DNA of 64,000 nt from Arabidopsis thaliana. Lineage: Eukaryota; Streptophyta; Magnoliopsida; Brassicales; Brassicaceae. Made by a program: the position numbers and the translations under genes. This document shows, in pieces, positions 49,501 through 62,984 of the stretch (the stretch's first letter is position 1; each line of letters opens with the position of its first letter). Where the stretch lies: positions 20,401,835 to 20,465,834 of the forward strand of contig NC_003076.8 in NCBI RefSeq assembly GCF_000001735.4. The letters are read 5' to 3'. A model generated the notes under the pieces. It saw only the letters and a program-made list of their open reading frames with translations, had not been told where the DNA came from and did not search any database.

Positions 49501-50627
49501 ATGAGAGCTCAGGTTTTATTATGTCCAACAATAACAGCTTATGGTCGTCTCTATTGTGCGCCACGTAGACTTCACCGCTACAATTCATCATCATCATCAT
49601 CTCAGTTTCTGAATCTCAATCTCTCTCGCTTCTCCGGTGCTCTCTTCTTCCACATGGAGGTATGTTCTCTTGCCAGGAATCTCTGCTTCAGTTTATTCTC
49701 AACACATAAGGTATACAAATGGGTTATTTGGTGTTTCTCTGTGTTGTGTGACTGATTTTGTGCTTATAGACGATTTTTAATATGTTGATGGTGTTAGCAA
49801 TTCCAGAGTGGAACTGGCTCGAGCGGCAAGAGAGGGATGGTGGAAAATTTGAAGCGGTACGGTGTGATATCGTCGAAAAGAGTAGCTCAAGTTATGGAGG
49901 CTTTAGATAGAGGTCTCTTTGTACCAGTTGGTTCTTCAGCTTATGTTGATACTCCTGTACCTATAGGTTATAATGCTACCATTTCTGCTCCGCATATGCA
50001 TGCTACTTGCTTGCAGCTCTTGGAAGATAAGCTCCACCCCGGGATGCGCGCTTTAGATGTCGGCTCAGGTCTTTGACTTGATGTTATTGGTATGTTAAAG
50101 TCGAGTTTGGGAAGTGAAGATAATAATCAGCTTATGTTTGTAGGAACCGGGTACTTGACTGGCTGTTTTGCTTTGATGGTTGGAGCTGAGGGACGTGTTG
50201 TTGGCGTGGATCATATCCCTGAATTGGTTGATATGTCTATCAAGAATATCGAAAAGAGTGTTGCTGCTTCCTTTCTTAAGAAAGGATCTCTCTCCTTACA
50301 TGTTGGGGGTAAGTACTCGCTCTCCCTTATGAGTTCCTTGCCTGGCATCTTTTGACTCAATTGTATCTTATGGCAGATGGAAGAAAAGGTTGGCAAGAGT
50401 TTGCACCGTATGATGCAATACACGTAGGAGCAGCGGCATCAGAAATCCCTCAGCCCCTTTTGGATCAGCTAAAACCCGGTGGACGAATGGTGATTCCACT
50501 AGGAACCTATTTTCAAGAGCTCAAGGTAATCGACAAAAACGAGGATGGTTCAATCAAGGTACATACCGAAACTTCAGTCCGGTATGTGCCCCTCACTAGC
50601 CGTGTCGAACAGTTAGGAGGATTTTGA
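49417..50627 (+). CDS. PIMT2: Protein-L-isoaspartate O-methyltransferase 2
   Basis: Exons 49417 or 49501 to 49659, 49798-50068, 50144-50308, 50377-50627. From ATG 49501 the product is 281 residues; ATG 49417 adds 28 very basic residues in frame; an ATG at 49654 and one at 49837 give shorter forms. It uses S-adenosylmethionine to methylate L-isoaspartyl residues in aged proteins, starting their repair. Seen: Ser/Arg-rich targeting sequence, then the PIMT fold with ISAPHMHA (substrate/acceptor region), LDVGSGTGYLTG (AdoMet motif I), VGVDHIPEL and LKPGGRMVIPLG. Multiple starts and alternative splicing are known to send forms to nucleus or organelles. I recognise it as AT5G50240. Confidence 0.93.
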
Positions 50628-50842
50628 CAACAACAACAAAGAGAAAACTCTACATCCCACGTCTTAGTGTACATATAAAAGGTTGTGTAATGTTTTGTAA
50701 TATGTTTTGATGGGTAATAAAGAAAATATGTTTACAAAAGCTTGAACTCAAGTTTGGTTTCACATACTCGCTACATTGGAATTGTAAGTGAGAACATTTC
50801 TAATCATAACTCACAATATTAACACTCACTGAGCTATCAAAA

Positions 50843-52131
50843 TCAACGCCTTGTTCGTTCCTCAGCCACGTTCACTTTAATTGCTCTGCCTTCCAAATTC
50901 TGCAAACACAGAGAGCAATGAATAAAAGAAATGGTAAAGTCACAAGAAGATAACCATAAACGCATGGAGGAGTGATTTCTTTTACCTGTCCATCAAGAGC
51001 AGCAATGGCAACGTTAACTTCATTCTCATTCGACATTTGAACAAACCCAAACCCACGTGAACGACCTGTCTCTCTATCAGAAACCACTCGGGCATCAACT
51101 ACTTTCCCATGCTCGCTAAATAATCGTTCCAAACGACCACTATCCACATCCCATGGCAGGTTCCCAACATAGATCCTAAACGCAGCATCATATACACGAG
51201 GTTGTCGTTCAGGTCTTGATCCTCTTGGAGCTGCTCTGTTTACTGTCAAACGCCTCCCATTCACTTCCTACAGTTGTATACCAATCAACTTCAACATCTA
51301 TAATCACTATCCAAATGACCCAGAAGATTGAGAAACAAGAAAATGATTGCTTACAAAACTATTGAACTTCTCAACAGCTTTCTCTGCTTCTTCAACTGTA
51401 CTCATTGTTACAAACCCAAATCCACGACTTTGATCAGTGTCCCTATTGTATATAACCTGCAAAAACCAGATTTCAAAGCAGACCCATGAAACATAATCAT
51501 TCCTTTAAGCCAAATAAACTATAAAACCAGATTTCAAAGCAGACCCATGAAACACAATCATTCCTTCAAGACAAATCAAACTATGAATTCGAAACACTAA
51601 ACTAACTTTCTCAAGAAGTAACAATGCCACAGAAAAATTTAGTTCCAATTTTCTCAACCATTTGGATTCAAATGTCAAAAAGCACAAATTAGCAATATAT
51701 ACCTCTGAAATCTCAACAGTACCAGCTTGTTCAAAGAGCATAGCTAAAGCTTGACTATCAACATCGTACGGCAAGTTTCCGACGAATAATTTAGCCTCTT
51801 CCGGTGGCTCCGGGAATCCAACACCGTCTTCAGACTCGAAACTCTCATCTACAGTGACTGAAGTACCTCCGATGCTTCCATCCTCACCTTCTTCTTCCTC
51901 AGCCCAATTCGAAGTTTGGGAAACGAAAGTAACAACAGGAGATGAGTTACGAAGAGTTTTGGATTTGAGAGAGAGTGTGAGATTAACGGGTCGTGAGGAT
52001 AAGGAAAAATTGAAGCGGTGAGATTCAGAGGACGAGATGTTGAAGATAGAAGGAATACAAAAAAGGGTCGAAGAGGAAGAATTCGTCATAGCTAAAAGCT
52101 TTAAGCTTGGGGTTAGTACTGAAGAAGTCAT
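50843..52131 (-). CDS. CP31B: Chloroplast ribonucleoprotein CP31B
   Basis: Exons 52131-51703, 51456-51355, 51267-50986, 50899-50843; 289 residues. A Ser-rich chloroplast transit peptide (1 to about 65) is followed by an acidic stretch (77-112, EEEEGEDG) and two RRM domains: RNP2 LFVGNL at 115-120 with RNP1 SRGFGFVTM, and RNP2 IYVGNL at 209-214 with RNP1 [11 protein letters not shown]31 proteins stabilise plastid mRNAs and support C-to-U editing; CP31B overlaps with CP31A. It is convergent with PIMT2, ending 216 bases from it. Intron 1 contains a 61-base tandem duplication. I recognise it as AT5G50250. Confidence 0.95.
51466..51587. repeat. Tandem duplication, 2 x 61 bp, in CP31B intron 1
   Basis: CCAGATTTCAAAGCAGACCC at 51466 recurs at 51527, continuing ATGAAACA(T/C)AATCATTCCTT. 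The right copy and spacer are about 90% alike. The duplicated unit starts 10 bases inside the acceptor end of intron 1 (minus strand). Confidence 0.9.
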
Positions 52132-53770
52132 TTTTCTGATTTTGGAGAGATTACAGGTGAAGAGGAAGAAGAGTGAGATAAAAATAAAAAAATGTTATAA
52201 TCTGATTAGACTAAAGTTTAGTCTAATATCTTATATAAACAGTAATCTATTATTGGGCCTTACTTGACCCAATAGGCTTTTATATTTCCTTATTCACACC
52301 GACCTACTCCACCAAAATTAAGACTATATAGTACACAAAGAGCCGTTTCTAGCAAGATTTCTTTCCTCGGCCTTATCGCGTCGAATTCAAGCCGGCGAAC
52401 GAATACATTTATTTTTCTGAAACAAGATGGATTATCGGTTACAGATTTTAGAAGCAAACGCAATTCATGACACTGCATCCTCTTTGTAGTGATGTGATGT
52501 GCGTGTTAGCTGTGTGTGTCCGCGTTTATCTTTTTTTTTTTTGTTACTTTTCTCCTAACTTAGTTGTTATTACGTGCTTTTCCCAATATCAAGTTAAATC
52601 ACACACACTTCCCACCACCTTCCTTCATTTTCTTTCCGAAATTTAGCATTTTAGTCCTCTTTTGACAAATAGTATCTTCTTTCTTAAATTTAAGATCTTT
52701 CTTTAGTCTTTAGACAACAGTTATTGTAATGTCTTTTAGTTGAATGACATAAGTTAGGCCAAAATAATTTGAGTTCAATTTTCAAAAGCGTTGATGAAAG
52801 CTAAAACCAATGACTAAAAATGACATCTAATCGGCTCCTGAAAACCATAATCAGATATCATATGACAAATACTAAACCAAAATTTTTACCTTTCAAATAA
52901 AATAATATTTGCAGATAGATTTAAAATAGTAAAGGTTATTGAAAAAAAAATACAATAGAAAAACATAATATTACCTAATATTTATTACATTTTAAAAGAT
53001 ATATAGAAAAACAAAATCTTAGTTTCGACGATGGAATTTTTTTTTTTATATAGAACATCACATACCAAATAACTTTAGTTCTCTTATTGTGAAAACAATG
53101 GAAGAAATTGACTTTTTAAAAATAATTTTGAAATTGATTTCTTTGTTCACATACCAAACAACTTCGTTTTATTATCGTGAAAAAAAGATAACGTAAATGG
53201 TTAGCCACACATGCACGGCTTTTCCAAATTATCATAAGGATCCATATTTGTAAAAGAAAAAAATACATAATCCACATAATTAATCATAGTGAGGTTACAT
53301 GAATAACAGAGTTCCTAGCTAGTAAAGATAAATTGTTGCGTACAAGTTGTGCTTTGATTAATTATCACTATACGTGCTTCATATAAAAATGTCATTTTAC
53401 ACTTATATATATTAAGTCATCTCATCGCCGACTATTTCCCAAAATCATCAATTATTGTTACCAAGAATAAGAAAAGTAAAATGAGAGAGCTTGCTTGCGC
53501 CATTAAATCAACATAAAGTTCAATTATAGTTTGAAATCTTTATGAATCTCCATTAATTAATGTATCCATGTCACTAACCTTGAAATCTTTGTTGAATCCC
53601 ACAAGTAATCCTTTAACCCCTTTTGGTACTTTTCATTACATATCGTCATCACAATAACCTCTCACCAATGTATCTATAATCCCTATATAAACACTTTCTC
53701 TTTAGTCCTGATTACCATCAACAAACTCAATCACAATCACAAGTAAATACAAAAATCACCATAGAAAAAT
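52132..53770. other. Intergenic between CP31B and CEP1
   Basis: Divergent upstream regions of both genes. AT-rich, with a short direct repeat (CACATACCAAA, AACTT, TTATTGTGAAAA-like) at about 53061-53095 and 53139-53180. No gene recognised. Confidence 0.6.
53684..53691 (+). promoter_or_regulatory. TATA box of CEP1
   Basis: TATATAAA following CCC, 80 bases before the CEP1 ATG, followed by a C/A-rich leader (ACCATCAACAAACTCAATCA). Fits a tightly regulated TATA promoter; CEP1 is expressed in dying cells such as tapetum. Confidence 0.65.
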
Positions 53771-55028
<1,258 letters not shown>

Positions 55029-55652
55029 ATTAAATCTCTTTATATTAAGATTAAATAGACATTGACAAGTTTGTTTATGATGATTGTTTTTTTTTTAAAT
55101 ATATTTCTTTTTCATTAATAGGTTATGGTTTTCAATGTATGAAGTTGATGGGAATCGTTTGAATTCGTTAAATGAATAAATAAATGGTTTTATGTAGTAT
55201 ATTTCCAATACTAACCAATGCGACTTCAAACGAGTTAATTAGCTTCTTCTTTTTTTTGGGTAAAAGAAGCGTAATGAAGAGTCATTTGATTCTCTCAGTG
55301 GAAGTTGAAACGATCAAAGAATTTTGGAAAATTGCACCGCTCACATCAATTATTTAAAGAGGATTTTGTGGCAGTAACAAATAATATGTTCTTTTTCTCC
55401 GTTGGACGAGAAGGGTTTCAGGTCTTTGCCCCATTCTTTGAATTTGTAAGATTATCAGTCTCACTTGTTTGATTCCGAAGTAGTTACTTTAAGAATATTC
55501 TTTCTTGGTTAAAGATGAGTTGGATTTCGTTTTCGTCCATTTCTATTTTATGGGTTCTATATCTCACTATGGTTTTGCTTACCTTTCGCTGTTGCTATGC
55601 CTTATTTGTTTGGTTCGATTTTTTGATGTTTCAGGCTTAGTATAAATCTCTT

Positions 55653-57039
55653 ATGGATAGGATAAGTGGGCTGCCTGATGAGCTACTCTTGAGAGTATTG
55701 TCGTTACTACCTAATGTGAAAGATGTTGTTGTCACAATGGTTTTGTCTAAACGATGGCAGTTTCTTTGGATGATGGTGCCAAAACTTGTTTATGATGATA
55801 GCTATCAGAATCTCGAGTATGGAAAGTTTTCACGGTTTGTTGACAGATCTTTGTTTATGCGAAAGGCTCCAGGTATAGAAACTTTGCATTTCAAACTAGG
55901 TCAAAACTGTGGTAATGGAGATATTCAATGGTGGATTAGAGCTGCTAGTAAATTTTGTTTTCGTGAGCTGATCATCGAAATCAACTGCTCTACTAGTGCA
56001 TCTCCATCCATACTTCCAAGGAGTTTGTACACAGAGTGTAGAATGCTTGTGACGCTGAAACTAAAAAAAGCGGTTCTTGTAGATGTTTCTTCACCGACGT
56101 GTTTTCCATCCCTCAAAAATTTGAGCCTTGTATCTGTGAAGTACCCTGGTAATGAATTTGTCAAGAGTCTTTTATCAAGTTGTCATGTTCTTGAAGACTT
56201 GGTTGTGGAACAATGTATAAATGATAATGTGACTATCTTCTCCGTTAAAGTTCCTTCTCTAAAGAGTTTAGTCTTGCGTACATCAAAAGAGAGAGCTCCA
56301 GATGGGGAAAGTGGGTTTGTGGTAGAGGCCCCTTCTTTGGAATACTTGGACATTGATCAAACGGGTGGGTTTTGTGTCATTGAGAATGGAATGCCTAATC
56401 TTGCTGAGGCATATGTTAGTGTTCTTCACCATCATCCAGTGAAGTTCCTGAGTTCTATTACTTCAGTCAAGCGTCTCTATTTATGTTTATTACCACACAG
56501 GTAAATAATAATCTGTTTAACTTTACTTTGTTTCTATCATTTACCGCACTAACATTGTTTATTCAGTATTCTGTCTTGTATGCAGGATATGTATCCTATT
56601 AGATGTGTCTTCCACCGTCTTGTACATATCACGCTATGCACTTGTGACGATGAGTGGTTGAATCTACTTGCGTGTCTTCTCAAAGGTTCCCCTAAACTAA
56701 TATCTCTCAAACTTGAAAAGGTACATATATATATTCCATCCCAATTATTAGATCAGTGTCTTTGATCAGGTTATTTTCCAATTCATTCAGTGTCTTATGT
56801 ACCGTTTATCTCAGCACCATGGCCATTTGATTTGTTCACCAAGCCCTTTACGGGATGATCTGAGTTCAGTTCCTGAATGTGTTTTATCGAGTCTTGAAAC
56901 CGTTGAATGGGTTGACTATGAAGGAACAGAAGCAGAGAGACAACTGGTAGAGTTTATCTTGAGAAACGGAAGCTGTTTAAAAAAGTTCGTTATCTCCCCC
57001 GAATCCGTTAATCCCGACAAAAAATATGAGATGATTTAG
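55653..57039 (+). CDS. F-box/FBD/LRR protein, C-terminus cut short
   Basis: Exons 55653-56500, 56567-56720, 56791-57039; 416 residues. F-box at residues 1-45 (MDRISGLPDELLLRVLSLLP, SKRWQFLW), LRR-like middle (LVTLKLKK, CFPSLKNLSLVSV, LLSSCHVLEDL) and the start of the C-terminal FBD domain (CVLSSLETVEWVDYEGT, LRNGSCLKKFVI). The frame ends at TAG 57037-57039, but continuing past it reads ELTLSCRRSPTCQLAFD before TAA at 57091, the conserved FBD ending. The stop is therefore premature by about 17 residues. F-box proteins recruit targets to SCF ubiquitin ligase; target unknown. I recognise it as AT5G50270. Confidence 0.85.
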
Positions 57040-57403
57040 GAGCTGACGTTGTCGTGTAGGCGTTCACCCACCTGTCAGCTTGCATTCGACTAAAGTCAGA
57101 CATGTTCAATAGTGAACTTGCATTTTGTTTGTTAGTCTTTGATATTATATGGTCTTTGCTTATCGTTTTGTATCTTCACTCTCTTGACATCTCTCTTTAT
57201 TAGGCTAGGATTTGAGGTTAAACTTTCATTTTCTTTGAATCTTTCACTAACTGGGCTTCTCTACTGCTACTTACTTATAGATGGGTTTCAACTTTCAAGT
57301 TAAATACCAAACCTAATTATAACTTTAAAGTTTGTCTCACGTCTTTTGCTCTTAAATTGTGAATTTTGAGCCTTTAGCTTCGCTAGAAAGTGGAAGCTGA
57401 GCC

Positions 57404-59670
57404 ATGTCCATGGCGTCTTCTTCTCTTGCGACCCAATCCTTTTTTTCTTCCTTTCCTCTATCTCACCGACTTCACTTCCCTGTACCTTATCTTCTTCTTC
57501 GTTCTTCTTTCTTTCGAAAACCACTTAGTCTCTCTGCTACTTCCCCTTCGTCATCTTCTTCTTCTCCTTCCATTTTCCTCTCCTGCTTCGATGACGCTTT
57601 GCCAGATAAGATCCAACAACCAGAAAATTCGACAATCAATAGCGAAGAAAGTGAATGTGAAGAAGAAGATGATGAAGAAGGAGATGATTTCACAGACCCA
57701 ATTCTTAAATTCTTCAAGTCACGAACTTTAACATCAGAATCAACTGCAGACCCAGCTCGAGAATCCAAATTCTCCCTCCAGAAGAATCGTCGAACTTCCT
57801 GGCATTTAGCTCCAGACTTCGCTGACCCCGAAACTGAAATCGAGTCTAAGCCTGAGGAATCCGTCTTTGTGACAAACCAACAAACACTTGGTGTGCATAT
57901 TCCATTCGAAAGTGGCGTCGCTAGGGAAATCTTGGAACTTGCTAAGAATTTGAAAGAGAATCAAACTTTGGGAGAGATGTTATCAGGTTTCGAAAGAAGG
58001 GTTAGTGATACAGAGTGTGTAGAGGCATTAGTGATGATGGGTGAATCTGGTTTTGTGAAGAGTTGTCTATATTTCTATGAGTGGATGAGTTTACAAGAAC
58101 CTTCCCTTGCTTCGCCTCGTGCTTGCTCTGTGTTGTTTACATTGCTCGGTAGAGAAAGAATGGCTGATTACATTCTGCTTCTGCTAAGTAATTTACCAGA
58201 TAAGGAAGAGTTTAGAGATGTTCGTCTCTACAATGCCGCCATTTCTGGTCTCTCAGCTTCTCAAAGGTATCATCTTTTTCCTCTTTGCACGATGATTCAG
58301 TTCTAAAGAATGAAAAGTTGTAGTTTTTGGTCAAATTGTGTAGTTGGTGATCTTTTGTTAGGTATGATGATGCTTGGGAAGTGTATGAAGCTATGGATAA
58401 GATCAATGTGTATCCGGACAATGTTACATGTGCTATATTGATCACAACCTTGAGGAAAGCAGGACGAAGTGCGAAAGAAGTTTGGGAGATATTCGAGAAG
58501 ATGAGTGAGAAAGGTGTGAAGTGGAGTCAGGATGTTTTCGGTGGCCTTGTGAAGTCGTTTTGTGATGAAGGGCTTAAAGAAGAAGCTCTTGTGATTCAAA
58601 CAGAGATGGAGAAGAAAGGTATCCGTTCAAACACGATTGTGTATAATACGTTGATGGATGCTTACAACAAATCCAACCACATAGAAGAAGTGGAAGGTCT
58701 TTTTACTGAAATGAGAGATAAAGGCTTGAAGCCTTCGGCTGCAACTTATAACATTCTTATGGATGCTTATGCTAGAAGGATGCAGCCTGATATCGTTGAG
58801 ACACTTCTGCGGGAGATGGAGGATTTAGGTTTAGAGCCAAATGTGAAATCGTACACGTGTTTGATTAGTGCGTATGGGAGGACGAAGAAGATGAGTGATA
58901 TGGCTGCTGATGCTTTCCTGCGGATGAAGAAAGTAGGTTTGAAACCTTCTTCACATTCTTACACAGCTCTTATTCATGCTTACTCGGTTAGCGGGTGGCA
59001 CGAAAAAGCTTATGCTTCCTTTGAAGAGATGTGTAAGGAGGGGATTAAACCGTCGGTTGAAACATACACATCAGTTCTTGATGCATTCAGACGATCAGGC
59101 GACACTGGAAAGCTGATGGAAATTTGGAAACTAATGCTGAGAGAAAAAATCAAAGGGACACGGATAACATATAACACTCTTCTCGATGGGTTTGCCAAGC
59201 AAGGACTCTACATTGAAGCAAGGGATGTTGTATCTGAGTTTAGTAAAATGGGTTTGCAGCCGAGTGTCATGACTTACAATATGCTGATGAATGCATACGC
59301 ACGGGGAGGACAAGATGCAAAACTGCCGCAACTGTTGAAGGAAATGGCTGCTCTTAACTTAAAACCTGATTCCATCACATATTCAACAATGATCTACGCG
59401 TTTGTTCGTGTTCGAGACTTCAAAAGGGCATTCTTTTACCACAAGATGATGGTTAAAAGCGGGCAAGTACCAGACCCAAGGTCCTATGAGAAACTTAGGG
59501 CGATTCTGGAAGACAAGGCAAAGACAAAGAACAGAAAGGATAAGACTGCCATACTTGGTATAATTAATAGCAAATTCGGTCGGGTTAAAGCTAAGACGAA
59601 GGGGAAGAAAGATGAGTTTTGGAAGTACAAGACGAATCGAACTACTTCTCCTGGTCGTCACCGATCTTGA
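57404..59670 (+). CDS. EMB1006: Plastid PPR protein EMB1006
   Basis: Two exons: 57404-58266 and 58362-59670; 723 residues. Ser/Leu-rich chloroplast-type transit peptide (1 to about 55), an acidic patch (about 80-100, SECEEEDDEEGDD), then about ten 35-residue P-type pentatricopeptide repeats (about 300-660; e.g. VYNTLMDAYNKSNHIEEVEG, TYNILMDAYARRM, SYTCLISAYGRTKKMSDMA) and a very basic C-terminus rich in Lys. P-class PPR proteins bind specific organellar RNAs and affect their stability, processing or splicing; loss of this one is reported as embryo-defective. The RNA target cannot be read here. I recognise it as AT5G50280. Confidence 0.93.
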
Positions 59671-59979
59671 AGGTAGCCTAAAAGCTATATAAATGCTTTA
59701 GTGGTACATAGTGAGGATTCTCAAGCTATACGAATCTAGTTGTATTCAATATATGTTCCTCTGTTCTTTGTACTTATAGCCTTATTTATTAGCATTCTAA
59801 TTTTTTATGTTCCTAGGACATACCTTGGTCATGTGTAGTAAAAAGTGCAAAAGTTTAGCTTTATTATTCCGACAAGCGAAGTATCTCTTAAGTAGCAAGC
59901 AATCTTTAGATATAACTCTTAGCTCTCTGCATCAAAGATCACACACATCACTCTCTTGTAAACAACCCAAATAAAGAAA
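59671..59979. other. Intergenic, tail of EMB1006 and leader of next gene
   Basis: 309 bases of mostly untranslated sequence between two plus-strand genes. Nothing else seen. Confidence 0.6.
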
Positions 59980-62062
59980 ATGAAAATCTTGATCTTGATT
60001 CTATCCTTTGTGACACTCTTTGAGATTTGCGTTGTGGACGCATGTCGATCATACTGTGGAAACATAACCGTTGATTATCCGTTTGGGATCCGAAACGGAT
60101 GTGGGCATCCAGGGTATAGAGATCTATTGTTTTGTATGAACGATGTGTTGATGTTTCACATAAGTTCAGGTTCTTATAGAGTTTTGGACATCGATTACGC
60201 ATATCAGTCCATAACACTGCATGATCCTCACATGTCGAACTGCGAAACCATCGTGCTCGGTGGCAAAGGCAATGGCTTTGAAGCTGAGGATTGGAGAACT
60301 CCATATTTCAATCCTACCTCAGATAATGTCTTTATGTTGATCGGATGTTCTCCTAAATCTCCTATATTTCAAGGTTAGTAAGTTACTACAACAATATTTC
60401 AAAAAAAAATCAACTTAAAGATTAAATTTTGATTTATTTACATTCTGTAGGCCACACAACTTTTCAAATTTTAGTTTGCATTTTTCAAATCCGGTTTACA
60501 ATTTGAGTTCTATTTTTTTTTTTTTTGGGTTTGGTTCATAGAAAACTAGAAGTAAAAAAAAAAATCTAATCTGTTTGATTTGATGAAATTTTGGTTTGAT
60601 TCGCTTTTGTTTTGAATAATTTCAGATATTAGTAAATTATTAGTACATGAATTATTATGAATTTATGATTACATATATTATGATTCACAGATAATTAAAA
60701 TTTACTTTTTCTTTTTCAAAAAATCTGTTTTTTTTTTGTAGTTTTAATAATAGCAAAATTCATTTTGGTCATTAGGTTGTTAAGAAACTAAAACCAAGCC
60801 GTTTTTAAACACATTTGGATTTCTGTTCCGGTTAAATTCGGTTAATAATCCGGTTACATTTGGTTAATAGGCTTCCCGGAAAAGAAAGTGCCGTGCCGCA
60901 ACATCTCTGGAATGAGCTGCGAAGAATACATGTCATGTCCAGCTTGGGACATGGTCGGATACAGACAACCGGGTATACATTCCGGGTCAGGTCCACCCAT
61001 GTGTTGTGGGGTCGGGTTCGAATCCGTAAAAGCGATTAATCTAAGTAAGTTGGAGTGTGAAGGATACAGTAGTGCGTATAATCTAGCACCCTTGAAACTT
61101 AGAGGACCCTCTGATTGGGCTTATGGGATACGTGTTAAGTATGAACTCCAAGGAAGTGATGCGTTTTGTCGTGCGTGTGTTGCAACTTCTGGGACTTGTG
61201 GCTATGAACCTGCTGATGGTGGAGGGCTTAGACATGTTTGCATGTGTGACAACCATAATTCCACTACAAACTGTGATTCAGGTCAGTTTTGAATTATCAG
61301 ATTTTTTTAGTTAAAAGTTGATTTGTGTTTTATCAATTATATAAATCAAATATGAACCTAAACCTTAACCATATAACTTATGCATTATATAAGTGTTTTT
61401 GTTTTGTTACTTTATTCGTAAAAATATTCCCGAAAAAGTCGAACCAAGACTAGATTGATCATATAATCATCGCAGTTTAAGAGTAAACATAGTAAAATGC
61501 ACATGCATATATGTTATTTCACCTTCTTTTTTTTCGTTTTTTTTTCGTTTTTGACCTAAAATGTTATTAAATTAAGGTTTTTTGGTATTTCGTATATGAG
61601 TTTATAATATTCAACAAATAACGTTGGACCGGCTCTAGCACCGAGTGGTCCGAAATTGAAGCGAGTCACCACAATTTTGTGTAAATTGGTCATACAAATA
61701 GGTCAAGTGGTTCAAGACCTTAATTGATCATGTAAGATGTGCTGGTTGGTCCAATGGACCAAACGGTTTAGTGTTTAGAACAATTTTTCTGACCAATTGA
61801 TTCACTCGAAATTGTTCATAATTTCAATTAAAAGTTGATGATTTTTTTGGTTTATGTAGTTATATCACCAACCGGTGCATCATCAAGTGTTCGACCAAAA
61901 GCTATCGGATGTAAGTTTCAAAATGCATTTACGTGTACTCTAGTTTTTGTACAGATTTATTTGACTTTAACCGTACCTAAATTACTACCCTTTTTTTTTG
62001 TTGCAGCACTGATCATCTACTTCATAGCTATGAACATAGGCTTTCAGAGAAGACAGCGATGA
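59980..62062 (+). CDS. WAK-type galacturonan-binding extracellular protein
   Basis: Four exons: 59980-60373, 60871-61281, 61860-61910, 62007-62062; 303 residues. Signal peptide (1-21), a GUB_WAK galacturonan-binding domain (about 22-125; CGNITVDYPFGI, NGCGHPGYRDL, CETIVLGG), a Cys-rich WAK-associated region (about 135-270; CRACVATSGTCGYE, CMCDNHNSTTNC) and a short C-terminal hydrophobic segment (LIIYFIAMNIGF) with a basic tail. It has the outside half of a wall-associated receptor kinase but no kinase domain. Such proteins may bind pectin at the cell surface. The small last exons suggest a membrane-anchored form. I recognise it as AT5G50290. Confidence 0.88.
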
Positions 62063-62116
62063 GTTACCCTTCTTTTTTTTCAGAGAAGACAATGATGAGT
62101 TACCCATTGTTAATGA
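62045..62116. repeat. Tandem duplication, 2 x 36 bp, at the 3' end of the WAK-type gene
   Basis: CAGAGAAGACAGCGATGAGT at 62045 recurs at 62081 as CAGAGAAGACAATGATGAGT, each preceded by a T-rich tract and followed by TACCC. The first copy contains the gene's stop codon; the T-run plus CAG of the second copy resembles a splice acceptor. Confidence 0.85.
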
Positions 62117-62172
62117 AAATCGAACTAAGACTCCAATTTCTTCTACTTCCACAATGTTTTGAGTTACCTATA

Positions 62173-62937
62173 TACAATGATCCATTTGATGAGTTAGGGC
62201 GGTTTACGGATGAAGATCTAACAAATGTAATGGCAAACATGGACATGGCTTGATGTCGATGAAACTAAGTTGTTGCACGAACTTGATCTTTCAATAACTA
62301 ATTGTGGCCCCAACGAGGAGTTTGATGGGCTGTCTTCTATCAATGATGGGTTTACCATCTTGAGACATGTTCAAACCATCGAATGATGATCTAAATGAAA
62401 ACATCAGCAATGAGTGATTAAAAAATCTAGTTCATGCAACAACTTAGTTTCATCAGCAACCATTGGTAATGTAGTAAAGACATGAGGAGGCAAGTTTTCG
62501 AGAAATGTCATGTCCATCAAATTGGGATTAGGGGTTGCCATGACATTTGATAGGTCTTCATCCGTAAATCGCCCAACTCATCAAATTGATTATTGTACAA
62601 ATCTTCACCTTCTGTCAAGGGATGATCATCATACAGATTTATGTGGATGACATTGTCTTTGGTGACCCGTTGACTTGCACACATGTCAGACTCCTTGGTA
62701 TGTGTTTCAAGAGTGGATGATTGCACCAGAGCGAGGTTGCATAGATTTGTACTAGTTGACACACCCTGCAAAACAATTAAATTTCCATCAAATTACTCAT
62801 TTTCTTAAGTTAAGTAAATTGGAAACAATTCAATACATGTAGAGTGTCACACAAGAAATCAAGTGATCTAGTATTTCTCTCTCTCTCTTTGGTAAACCCG
62901 TCGTTGATAAAAGACAGCTCATCGACCTCTTCGTTGG
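62173..62937. repeat. Inverted gene-fragment patch
   Basis: A plus-strand segment (62173-62300) with the frame FDELGRFTDEDLTNVMA and DETKLLHELD is repeated in opposite orientation at 62410-62598, where the minus strand reads FDELG, DEDLSNVMATPNPN and ADETKLLHELDFLI. A second block, PNEEFDGLSSINDGFT (62310-62359, plus), matches TNEEVDELSFINDGFT on the minus strand at 62891-62937. The plus copy lacks about 60 bases between DEDL and DETK. Minus-strand sequence 62771-62517 is open and starts after a good acceptor (TTTTGCAG). The parent gene is not recognised. Transcription could give a partial hairpin RNA. Confidence 0.7.
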
Positions 62938-62984
62938 TGCTGTAATTAGTGATTAAATGTTGGTGCTGTAATTAGTGATTAAAA
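62933..62984. repeat. Tandem repeat, 2 x 26 bp
   Basis: GTTGGTGCTGTAATTAGTGA followed by TTAAAT or TTAAAA, two adjacent copies. Confidence 0.9.
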
